DNA from: Gammaproteobacteria bacterium
GTDB lineage: Bacteria; Pseudomonadota; Gammaproteobacteria; Steroidobacterales; GCA-2729495
Direction of reading: 5' to 3'
Assembly: GCA_030426355.1 (NCBI GenBank)
Contig: JAUHYQ010000002.1
Location: forward strand, 62,001-126,000
Length of the DNA: 64,000 bases
The position numbers and the translations under genes were made by a program. Position 1 is the stretch's first letter. The number at the start of each line of letters is the position of its first letter. The notes under the pieces are model-generated. The model made no database searches. It worked only from the letters and a program-made list of their open reading frames with translations, and was not told where the DNA came from. Shown here in pieces: positions 1 through 7,208 of the stretch.

Positions 1-1
1 C

Positions 2-850
2 GTGCTCAATGTGCTGGCGGTAATTCTGGAATCCAATACGTACATTTATGAGCGGTTTGCGCCGTATTTTGGTGTTTTTGAGGTGTTTTCCGTCGTCGTC
101 TTTACGGTCGAGTATTTCGCCCGGCTGTGGATAGCTCCGGAATACCCCAAACTGAAAAATTTATCAGGCTTGAAAGCGCGACTCCGGTACGCGACCAAGC
201 CAATGGCATTAATCGATTTGCTCGCTATTGCACCGTTTTACCTGTCGCTGTTCTTCGCTATTGATCTGCGGTACCTGCGGCTGTTCCGCTTGTTGCGTCT
301 AATTAAGTTATCGCACTATTTCGATGGCTTAAGCATGTTCCTGACAGTGCTGGGACGCGAGATCGGGGCCATTGCAGGTGCGATCCTGACTTTGATGGTA
401 TTGATCATTATTTCCGCTTGCCTGATGTTTTCGCTGGAAAACACCGTTCAGCCGGGCCAGTTCGACAGCGTCGCCCAGGCTATCTGGTGGTCGGTGGTTA
501 CCCTCACCACAGTAGGCTACGGCGATATCGTACCGGTCACATTCCTCGGCAAGCTGGTGGCGATGGTTATCATGTTGCTTGGCGTCTGCACGATGGCGCT
601 GCCGGCCGGTATCCTTGCGGCAAAGTTCACTGAAGAGCTGCAATCGCGGCGTGAATACATGAACATGAAGGTCAACGATGCCTTTCGGGACGGTATTCTG
701 GACGCCGGTGAGCAGGCGGATCTGTCCGACTTGCAGGCCAGATTGAATTTGCCGCCCGAAGTGTTCGAACGATTGCTGGCCAGCCATCTCATGGCTCGTC
801 AGCACGCCAAATATTGTCCGCACTGCGGCGAAAATCTGCGCCTGCCCTGA
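2..850 (+). CDS. Voltage-gated K+ channel (Kv/KvAP-like), 5' end cut by window
   Basis: Six-transmembrane potassium channel subunit of the inner membrane. The selectivity filter TTVGYGD lies at visible residues 169-175, between the pore helix (IWWSVVTL) and S6. An arginine-rich S4 voltage sensor (RYLRLFRLLRLIKL) is at about 90-103. After S6 comes a cytoplasmic tail ending in a CPHCGENL knuckle. The frame is open to the window edge and only the end of S1 is visible, so the GTG at position 2 is probably internal and the true start lies upstream. Channels of this family pass K+ as tetramers in response to membrane potential. A single CxxC pair near the C-terminus could bind metal across subunits, but that is inference. 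Confidence 0.9.
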   Translation: MLNVLAVILESNTYIYERFAPYFGVFEVFSVVVFTVEYFARLWIAPEYPKLKNLSGLKARLRYATKPMALIDLLAIAPFYLSLFFAIDLRYLRLFRLLRLIKLSHYFDGLSMFLTVLGREIGAIAGAILTLMVLIIISACLMFSLENTVQPGQFDSVAQAIWWSVVTLTTVGYGDIVPVTFLGKLVAMVIMLLGVCTMALPAGILAAKFTEELQSRREYMNMKVNDAFRDGILDAGEQADLSDLQARLNLPPEVFERLLASHLMARQHAKYCPHCGENLRLP

Positions 851-989
851 TCATTCCGCCTGATGAATTGTCTGCCTTGCTGGCGGATGCGATGCTGTTG
901 TTATTCCGCTAGTATGTGCAGCCCGGCAGAAGCTTAGCGCGCAGCGTGGCTGACCCCGATCTGGCAAAAGAGGCTTTCAAGGAATAACC

Positions 990-1868
990 ATGACAATCAA
1001 ATTTGAAACCAAGATCGATTTTATGAACCCGATCTGGAACCGTGATGCGTGGTCGCGCATGCAGGGCGACCTGAACCCGGAGAACCAAAAGATTACCGAC
1101 ACCCGCGGTATCGTACTGGGCGTTAAGCCGGGCGAGGCAGTGAAAGAGCTGTGTGGCTTCGAAGCCTTTCTCGCCACCCGTCTCGTGCCGCAGGAAGACG
1201 GCACCATTCGTCGGCTTAACCGCGAAGTGATTTTTTACACCAATCCGCGCACCGGCGAGATTATTGAAAGCTGGACGAATCCCTGGACGGGTGAAGAATG
1301 CAGGGTGGTGCAGGTCGCCAATGATCCCTTCAATTACACCATCAGCGAGTGGCTGATTCTGGCTCCAGAAGATTTCAAGAGCGCGGATCCCGAAAAGGCC
1401 AAGCCCCGCAAACTGCCGCTGATTTTCCCGTGGCAGCAGTTTGGGCCGGATTTGCTCGGCCTGTCGACTGACATGCATCTGTATTACCCCAACTCGCTTG
1501 ATCCCAAAAAGTTTGTGCGCGAATCATCCGGGCCGATGGTGCAGGTATCCGAAATGATGCGTTACAACGTCAGCCGCAAGGATCTTGAAAATCCGGAGCT
1601 GACATCGGTGCAATACTCCGGCACATGGGCGCGCATCACTCCCTGGTTGCCCTGGATGCTGATGGGTACCGAAGCCGGTCATGTGGTTTATAACGGCGCA
1701 ATGTGCAGCAGCCCGACGACGGATATTATTTCGCCGCAGGCGCTGGAATACGCCAAGCAGAACTATCCGCAGTTCTTGTCGGCACCCACCGAAGATTACG
1801 GTCCGAGTCATTCGAGCCTGGAAATCTATGCACGCACACAGGAGCCGGCTCCGCCCAGAGCTGCATAA
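990..1868 (+). CDS. DUF1838 family protein
   Basis: A 292-residue soluble protein recognised as DUF1838 from its overall pattern: an N-terminal segment describing a modest beta-rich fold, WTNPWTGEE near residue 95, IFPWQQFGPDLLGLSTD near 150, and a Trp-rich TPWLPWMLMG near 217. No signal peptide or membrane segment is visible. The function of the family is unknown. Members are common in marine proteobacteria and sphingomonads, sometimes near catabolic genes. A clear ribosome site (AAGGAA, 979-984) precedes the ATG. A strong hairpin terminator follows, so it is probably a single-gene unit. Neighbouring genes (K+ channel, hldE) give no functional hint. Confidence 0.8.
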   Translation: MTIKFETKIDFMNPIWNRDAWSRMQGDLNPENQKITDTRGIVLGVKPGEAVKELCGFEAFLATRLVPQEDGTIRRLNREVIFYTNPRTGEIIESWTNPWTGEECRVVQVANDPFNYTISEWLILAPEDFKSADPEKAKPRKLPLIFPWQQFGPDLLGLSTDMHLYYPNSLDPKKFVRESSGPMVQVSEMMRYNVSRKDLENPELTSVQYSGTWARITPWLPWMLMGTEAGHVVYNGAMCSSPTTDIISPQALEYAKQNYPQFLSAPTEDYGPSHSSLEIYARTQEPAPPRAA

Positions 1869-1897
1869 AGCCGGGCTTATTTATTAAGTCGCGAACT

Positions 1898-1922
1898 AAC
1901 GGGCCCTGCGGGGCCCGTTTTT
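1898..1922 (+). terminator. Intrinsic terminator after the DUF1838 gene
   Basis: A 9-bp perfect stem (AACGGGCCC / GGGCCCGTT) with a 4-base TGCG loop, followed by a T-run (1918-1922). It lies 29 bp after the stop codon and separates this gene from hldE. Confidence 0.9.
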
Positions 1923-2010
1923 ATATCCGTGGGCAATTGTCCCGACGCGGGGCTGCGGCCGTGTTTGCTGCCTGTGCTAACATCGCTGCGACATAAACGG
2001 TGGGCGTTGC

Positions 2011-3444
2011 ATGAGTCTGTTCGTACCCGATTTTTCTCAGCTAAATGTTCTGGTGATCGGAGATTTGATGCTGGATCAGTACTGGTTCGGCCCCACCTCC
2101 CGTATCTCTCCGGAGGCACCGGTTCCGGTAGTGCGTGTGCAACGCCATGAGTCGCGGGCGGGCGGTGCTGCGAACGTGGCTGTGAACCTCAACAGTCTCG
2201 GTGTGCGCACGGTATGCAGCGGGGTGGTTGGCCAAGATGCCAACGGTGCTGAACTGCGCGAGTTGCTCGAAGCTGCCGGTATCAGCGCAGCGTTTACCGA
2301 ATCGAGCCAGCCGACCATTACTAAATTGCGCGTGTTGAGTCGCAATCAGCAGCTCATTCGTCTGGATACCGAAGAGCAGCTTGCCGCAGATGCCAGCGAC
2401 GCGCTGGTGGCAGAGGCAGCAACGCATATTTCTGCTGCACAGGTCTGTGTGTTATCGGATTACGCCAAGGGCAGCCTGGCGTCCGTAGGCACCCTGATTC
2501 GGCAATGCAATGCCGCAGGTGTCCCCGTGCTCGTAGATCCCAAGGGTGTCGATTTTGCACGTTACCGGGGTGCGACTTTGCTGACACCGAATCTTGCCGA
2601 GTTTGAAGCGGTGGCGGGTGTTGCTACCGACGATGCGGACCTCGTCCGTCGCGCCCGCGAGTTGTGCGAACAGCTCGACCTGAGCGCGCTGGTGGTGACA
2701 CTAAGTGAACGTGGCATGCTGGTGGTAAGCAGCAGCGGTGACAGGATTCTGCCGGCGCGTGCACGGCAGGTGTTCGATGTAACGGGCGCGGGGGATACGG
2801 TTATTGCGACACTGGCCGCCGGCATGGGCGCGGGGCTTGATGTTGAAGCGGCGGCGGGTCTTGCCAACCTGGCGGCTAGCCTGGTGGTCGCCAAGATCGG
2901 GGCAGCGTCGGTAACGCCACTGGAGTTAAACCTTGCACTGCACGAGCACGGCGAAGGCGGTCGCGGATTATTAACCCGCGAACAGGCGTTAGCCGTCACT
3001 CGCGAAGCACGCCAGCGGGGTGAACGCCTGGTGATGACCAACGGGTGTTTTGACATTCTGCACAAAGGCCACGTGGCTTATCTGCAAGAGGCGAAAGCAC
3101 GCGGTGATCGACTCTTGGTGGCCGTGAACACGGACGAGTCGGTGGCCAGGCTCAAGGGGCCGGAGCGCCCGATCAACACTCTGGAGGATCGCATGGCGGT
3201 TCTGGCCGGATTGGCCTCAGTTGATTGGGTGGTGCCTTTCGCAGAAGAGACGCCTGCTGACCTGATCGGCGAGATACTGCCCGACGTGCTCGTCAAAGGC
3301 GGCGATTACCAGGCCGATGCCATTGCCGGAGCAAAGGCTGTCCTTGCCAATGGCGGCAGTGTCGAAGTGCTGCGCTTCCATGAGGGCCGCTCCACCAGCG
3401 CCATCGTTAACAGTATCCGTTCGCGGGATCCCGGCACCGCCTGA
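2011..3444 (+). CDS. hldE: Bifunctional heptose 7-phosphate kinase / heptose 1-phosphate adenylyltransferase
   Basis: Makes ADP-heptose for the LPS inner core. Residues about 1-320 form a PfkB/ribokinase domain, with the sugar-site segment GGAANVAVNL near 50 and the anion-hole motif DVTGAGDT near 255; this phosphorylates D-glycero-beta-D-manno-heptose 7-phosphate at C1. Residues about 340-477 form a nucleotidyltransferase with TNGCFDILHKGH (HxGH, near 343-354); this transfers AMP to give ADP-D,D-heptose. The length of 477 matches E. coli HldE. It is followed 19 bp later by waaA, giving a small LPS inner-core unit. The fusion of both halves is the usual gammaproteobacterial form. Confidence 0.97.
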   Translation: MSLFVPDFSQLNVLVIGDLMLDQYWFGPTSRISPEAPVPVVRVQRHESRAGGAANVAVNLNSLGVRTVCSGVVGQDANGAELRELLEAAGISAAFTESSQPTITKLRVLSRNQQLIRLDTEEQLAADASDALVAEAATHISAAQVCVLSDYAKGSLASVGTLIRQCNAAGVPVLVDPKGVDFARYRGATLLTPNLAEFEAVAGVATDDADLVRRARELCEQLDLSALVVTLSERGMLVVSSSGDRILPARARQVFDVTGAGDTVIATLAAGMGAGLDVEAAAGLANLAASLVVAKIGAASVTPLELNLALHEHGEGGRGLLTREQALAVTREARQRGERLVMTNGCFDILHKGHVAYLQEAKARGDRLLVAVNTDESVARLKGPERPINTLEDRMAVLAGLASVDWVVPFAEETPADLIGEILPDVLVKGGDYQADAIAGAKAVLANGGSVEVLRFHEGRSTSAIVNSIRSRDPGTA

Positions 3445-3463
3445 GGTCGCCGTCCGGCAACCG

Positions 3464-4741
3464 ATGCATTACATCCTGAGGATTCTTTACATTGTCGGTA
3501 CCTATCTGCTGGTGCCCTTAGTGCTCTTACATCTTTTCTTGAAGGGATTGCGAAACCGGGCTTACTGGCAACGCATCGGTGAGCGTTTCGGTTTTTACAA
3601 ACAGTCCACCGCCAGCGATGTGATCTGGGTGCACGCAGTCTCAATGGGGGAAGTGCAGGCCGCTGCCGCGTTGATCAGGGCATTGCTGGAGCGCTATCCC
3701 GGGCAAGAGATTCTGGTTACAACGGCCACGCCCACCGGGTCAGACAGGGTGCGGGCCATATTCGGTGAGCGGGTTCTGCACTGTTACGCGCCGCTCGACC
3801 TGGGTTGGTCAGTCAAACGTTTTTTTGTGCATTTCCAACCGCGACTGGCGATCATTCTGGAAACCGAGTTGTGGCCCAACCTGTTCCGTCAATGCGGCGA
3901 TCGCAAAGTTCCGTTGGTACTTGCCAGTGCCCGCTTATCGCCCAAGTCAATTAATCGTTACCGTGCGCTGGTCAGTCTTTTTAAAGAAACGCTCTCGCAC
4001 GGAGTGGTGATCGCAGCGCAAACGCCGGCCGATGCCGAACGGTTCTTGTCGCTGGGCGTGGCGCCGGAGCGCACGCATGTCACAGGGAATATCAAATTCG
4101 ATTTTGACGTGCCGGCGGGAGTGCAACAGCAGGGTTTGGCATTGCGCGCCGAATACGCCGGGGGCCGGCCTGTATGGATTGCCGCCAGCACACACGCCGG
4201 CGAGGAGGAAATTGCCTTGCAGGCGCATAGCCTGGTGCAACGCCGATTTGCGAATGCCTTACTGGTGCTGGTGCCGCGTCATCCGGAGCGGTTTGACGGT
4301 GTAGCCAGCCTGATTCACAACCGCAATATGCAGTTTGTCCGACGCAGTACGGGTGACGTTTGTACTCCCGCTACCGAGGTATTACTCGGCGACACCATGG
4401 GCGAGCTCATGGTGTTCTATGCCGCTGCGGACGTTGCTTTCGTGGGCGGCAGCATTGCCCGCATCGGTGGCCACAACCTGCTGGAACCGGCCGCGCTAAA
4501 GCTGCCGTTTGTTACCGGGCCGCACACCTACAACGCGCTCGATATCGCGGAATTGTTTCATAACAACAATATAGCTCCGGTAGTGCACGACGCAGAGGAA
4601 CTCGCTGCTCAAGTTATTCGATTACTCGATAACCCTGCGGAGCGAGCGCTGATAGGGACACGCGCCGAAGCGCTGATTAATGAGAGTCGCGGTGCGTTGG
4701 CGCGCTTGCTGGTATTGCTTGAGCCGTTACTCGCCGGATGA
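3464..4741 (+). CDS. waaA: 3-deoxy-D-manno-octulosonate (Kdo) transferase
   Basis: Inner-membrane-anchored GT30 glycosyltransferase that adds Kdo from CMP-Kdo to lipid IVA. The ATG at 3464 is chosen because it gives the standard N-terminal anchor (MHYILRILYIVGTYLL, about residues 1-22) and 425 residues, the normal family length. The open frame extends 147 bp upstream into hldE without homology. Visible landmarks are WVHAVSMGEVQAA near 55, the ETELWPN segment near 127 and the C-terminal GT-B nucleotide-sugar region GGSIARIGGHNLLEPA near 328. The 3' end overlaps the convergent tolC gene by 15 bp. It forms an LPS core pair with hldE. Confidence 0.95.
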   Translation: MHYILRILYIVGTYLLVPLVLLHLFLKGLRNRAYWQRIGERFGFYKQSTASDVIWVHAVSMGEVQAAAALIRALLERYPGQEILVTTATPTGSDRVRAIFGERVLHCYAPLDLGWSVKRFFVHFQPRLAIILETELWPNLFRQCGDRKVPLVLASARLSPKSINRYRALVSLFKETLSHGVVIAAQTPADAERFLSLGVAPERTHVTGNIKFDFDVPAGVQQQGLALRAEYAGGRPVWIAASTHAGEEEIALQAHSLVQRRFANALLVLVPRHPERFDGVASLIHNRNMQFVRRSTGDVCTPATEVLLGDTMGELMVFYAAADVAFVGGSIARIGGHNLLEPAALKLPFVTGPHTYNALDIAELFHNNNIAPVVHDAEELAAQVIRLLDNPAERALIGTRAEALINESRGALARLLVLLEPLLAG

Positions 4742-6136
4742 GCGATTCGCTGCTGCGGCCGCAGGCTGCGCGGCTAACCAATTGTTGATGTCTGCCACGT
4801 CTGCTGCATTCAGCGTGCCTGCGGCTTGTTTAAGTTTCAGCACATTGACAAGGTAATCGTATTTGGAGCGCGCGTACTGGGTTTCAGCTTTAAATAGCGA
4901 TTCGCGCGCGTTCAGCACGTCAACCGTCGTACGCGTGCCAACATCATAACCGGCTTCGGTCGCTTCCAGCGCCGTCTGGTTGGATTCTACCGAGCGGGCC
5001 AAGGCCCTTACTCGGGAAATTTCGGCGATGACACCCAGATAGGCATCACGCGCTTCGCGCTCCGTACTGCGGGCGACTTTTTCGTAGTTTTCACGCGCCG
5101 CGCGATGACGATAGACGTTTTCCTGCACGGCCGCAGATGTGCCGCCGCCTTCAAATATCGGCAGTGAAAAGTTAATGCCCACTTGTTTCTGGTCTTGGTC
5201 GTTAGCAGACGTGCCGGTTCCAAGTACGCCCGTATTGTCGGTGATTGTGCCGTCTGAATTAAAGTTACCGATCTGTGCTGTCAGCCCCAGCGTTGGCAGG
5301 TGCCCGGCGCGCGAAATTCTTACGTTTTCGCGCGATATATCGGTGCTGATCTTTGACGATTCCAGGGCCGCATTTTGCTGCAGCGCTACGTCCACCCAAT
5401 CTTGTTCAACCTGCGGATCAGGGGGAATCAGCGGAAACTCTTCACCCGGAGTGGCCAGCACGCTGGGGTATTCGCCGGTGATCTCACGAAGTGCCTCTTT
5501 AGCAGATGCCAGTGAGCGTCGCGCGGCTATTTCGAGCGCGACCGCGTCATCGTATGCGGCCTGAGATTCTTTGACGTCGGTAATCGCGATCAGCCCTACT
5601 TCAAAACGTCGATTAGCCTGCTCAAGTTGTCGGCCTATGGCTTCTTTTGCGGCTTGTTCAGAAGCGAGTGAGTCCTGTGCTGCCAGCACGTTGAAATAGG
5701 CTTCGGCGACCCGAACGATCAGATCTTGTTGGGCGACCTGGTAATCCGCTTCTGCCCGTGCAGATTCCAGGTTCGAGCGCTTATATATTCTCCATGCATC
5801 AGAGTTGAACAGCGCCTGATTAAGCGATACCGACCATCTTTTTATGTCGTCGTCGGTTTTCTGATCAACGGTTCGCAAATCAGCGCCTAATTGTTGCGTG
5901 AATATCCCGTCGGAGACACTGTTGGTGTAATTAGCATCAAGGGTCACTTGTGGCAATAAGCTTGCGCGAGCTTGTGGCCGAGACTGTTGCTCTGCCATCA
6001 TGTTCGCTTCCGCTTCACGTATGGCCGGATCGTTGCGTTGCGCTTTTTGATAAATTTCCGCCAGATTTTCACTTTGCGCGAGGCCAGGTAGCAGCAACGC
6101 AGAGGACAAAGCGACAAGACAAATGAATCCTTTCAT
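4727..6136 (-). CDS. tolC: TolC family outer membrane efflux/secretion channel
   Basis: Outer-membrane trimeric exit duct for tripartite efflux pumps and type I secretion. The start at 6136 is preferred over the ATG at 6181 because it opens directly with a signal peptide (MKGFICLVALSSALLL...LAQS), and a promoter-like element ends only about 7 bp before the longer start. The mature part has two OEP repeats: NLAEIYQKAQRNDPAIREAEA at the first, and a second after about residue 230 with the typical VDVLNARESLFKAETQYA segment near 410. It sits downstream of a PCMT-like gene, a widespread pairing in proteobacteria. No pump genes adjoin it, consistent with a shared housekeeping TolC. Confidence 0.93.
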   Translation of the reverse strand: MKGFICLVALSSALLLPGLAQSENLAEIYQKAQRNDPAIREAEANMMAEQQSRPQARASLLPQVTLDANYTNSVSDGIFTQQLGADLRTVDQKTDDDIKRWSVSLNQALFNSDAWRIYKRSNLESARAEADYQVAQQDLIVRVAEAYFNVLAAQDSLASEQAAKEAIGRQLEQANRRFEVGLIAITDVKESQAAYDDAVALEIAARRSLASAKEALREITGEYPSVLATPGEEFPLIPPDPQVEQDWVDVALQQNAALESSKISTDISRENVRISRAGHLPTLGLTAQIGNFNSDGTITDNTGVLGTGTSANDQDQKQVGINFSLPIFEGGGTSAAVQENVYRHRAARENYEKVARSTEREARDAYLGVIAEISRVRALARSVESNQTALEATEAGYDVGTRTTVDVLNARESLFKAETQYARSKYDYLVNVLKLKQAAGTLNAADVADINNWLAAQPAAAAANRSSGE

Positions 6137-6187
6137 ATTTTTCTGACCGGATGGGGTAGACGAGCGGGCTGATGATTTCATGCGCGA

Positions 6188-6218
6188 ATAATACTAAAAC
6201 TCACGGTCGCGCAGGCAA
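6188..6218 (-). promoter_or_regulatory. Putative sigma-70 promoter of tolC
   Basis: On the minus strand TTGCCT (6213-6218) is followed by TAGTAT (6191-6196, spacer 16) and overlapping TATTAT (6188-6193, spacer 19). Transcription would start close to 6181, leaving a leader of about 45 bases before the chosen ATG at 6136. Confidence 0.4.
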
Positions 6219-6223
6219 TCGGA

Positions 6224-6241
6224 TTTGTATCAGTTTGTATC
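6224..6241. repeat. Tandem TTTGTATC pair upstream of tolC promoter
   Basis: Two identical octamers TTTGTATC begin at 6224 and 6234, exactly 10 bp apart. They lie just upstream of the putative -35 of tolC, a position fitting an activator or repressor that binds one face of the helix. No known regulator was matched. Confidence 0.5.
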
Positions 6242-6250
6242 TGGTGGCAC

Positions 6251-6898
6251 CTAAAACGTGAAAACCGGTTTCTCGGAGAGGTTTTCCAGTCGTGCAACCA
6301 CGGTTTCAAACAGCCGGGTTCGGCTGTATTGGTCGCCTGAGCGCCTGATAGCTTCAATTTCCATGTTCGGAGCAGTGCCGATTGGCAGGATCAGCAGCCC
6401 ATCGTCGGCGAGCCATTCAGGGAGTCGCGGATCCAGCTCCGGCAGCGACCCGGTCAGCAGAATGCGGTCAAACTGTCGATCCGGGGTATAGGTATTGAAA
6501 TCAGCGGTCAACAAATCGGTGTTGCTGATGCGGGCGAGTGCCAGCGCTGTCTGGGCGTGATTGGTGAGCTGCTCATGGCAGTCGATGGCGGTCACGTGTT
6601 TGCTGAGGGCCGCTATACACGCGGTGAGATAACCGCTGCCGGTGCCCACGACTAACACAGAATGCGCGTCATCGAGCTCCAGTGCCTGCAGCAACCGGCC
6701 TTCAAGTATGGGCTTAAGCATGTGTTGCCCTTGTGGCAGCGGGATTTCAGTATCGGCAAACGCCAGATCGCGGTATTGCTCCGGGACAAATTCCTCACGC
6801 TTTACTTTGCCCAGTGTGCTCAGTACCTGCTCATCCAGGACATTCCAGGGTCGGATCTGGTGATTGATCATCCAGCCGCGGGTCTGTTCGATATTCAT
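6251..6898 (-). CDS. PCMT-family methyltransferase (protein-L-isoaspartate O-methyltransferase-like)
   Basis: A 215-residue class I SAM-dependent methyltransferase of the PCMT family. The N-terminal helix region (QIRPWNVLDEQVLSTL, REEFVP) and SAM motif I (VLVVGTGSGYLTA, near 83-95) are clear. The substrate segment that reads GQGQTISQP in classical Pcm here reads LPQGQHMLKP, so the conserved Ser/Thr of the Pcm active site is not obvious. Repair of isoaspartyl residues is therefore uncertain. This subtype is the one usually found beside tolC, here 114 bp upstream on the same strand. It is cytoplasmic. A link to outer-membrane export is suggested only by neighbourhood. Confidence 0.8.
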   Translation of the reverse strand: MNIEQTRGWMINHQIRPWNVLDEQVLSTLGKVKREEFVPEQYRDLAFADTEIPLPQGQHMLKPILEGRLLQALELDDAHSVLVVGTGSGYLTACIAALSKHVTAIDCHEQLTNHAQTALALARISNTDLLTADFNTYTPDRQFDRILLTGSLPELDPRLPEWLADDGLLILPIGTAPNMEIEAIRRSGDQYSRTRLFETVVARLENLSEKPVFTF

Positions 6899-7208
6899 TG
6901 CAATCCTAGTAATTCGTGCGCTTATTAAGGCTCAGCGGTGCGGAAGATTACACCAACCTGCGCGCTTCGCAAGCCGGATTATGGTGAATGGCGCGTAAGG
7001 GGGGCCGGGCCTTCCTGTATTCTTTACGGACGCTGGAGAAAGCGGCTCTAACCGGTTTGAGACGCAGGCATTTTCGTGCCCAAAACAAGAACAATAAGAC
7101 CACGCAGAAGAGCAGGATGCCACTATTTTTGTCAACGATCATTTCCGCATCGAGGCGACTCGCGTATAGCCGCCGGCCTGACCTTGTCCGGTGGTCGGGG
7201 GTTGCCGC
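6899..7208. other. Divergent intergenic region between the PCMT-like gene and the GGDEF-EAL gene
   Basis: 310 bp without a recognisable gene. It must hold the promoters for both divergent genes, but no convincing -35/-10 pair was found. It contains one possible small membrane-protein frame on the minus strand (listed separately) and no terminator or repeat that I can see. Confidence 0.6.
6948..7142 (-). CDS. Possible small single-pass membrane protein (doubtful)
   Basis: A 64-codon frame starting MIVDKNSG, followed by a strongly hydrophobic run (ILLFCVVLLFLFWA) and then a Lys/Arg-rich stretch. This is the layout of a small inner-membrane protein with its C-terminus inside. The ribosome site is weak (GCGGAA), no family was recognised, and the same frame stays open upstream through the start of the GGDEF-EAL gene, which argues that it may be chance. 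Confidence 0.2.
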   Translation of the reverse strand: MIVDKNSGILLFCVVLLFLFWARKCLRLKPVRAAFSSVRKEYRKARPPLRAIHHNPACEARRLV

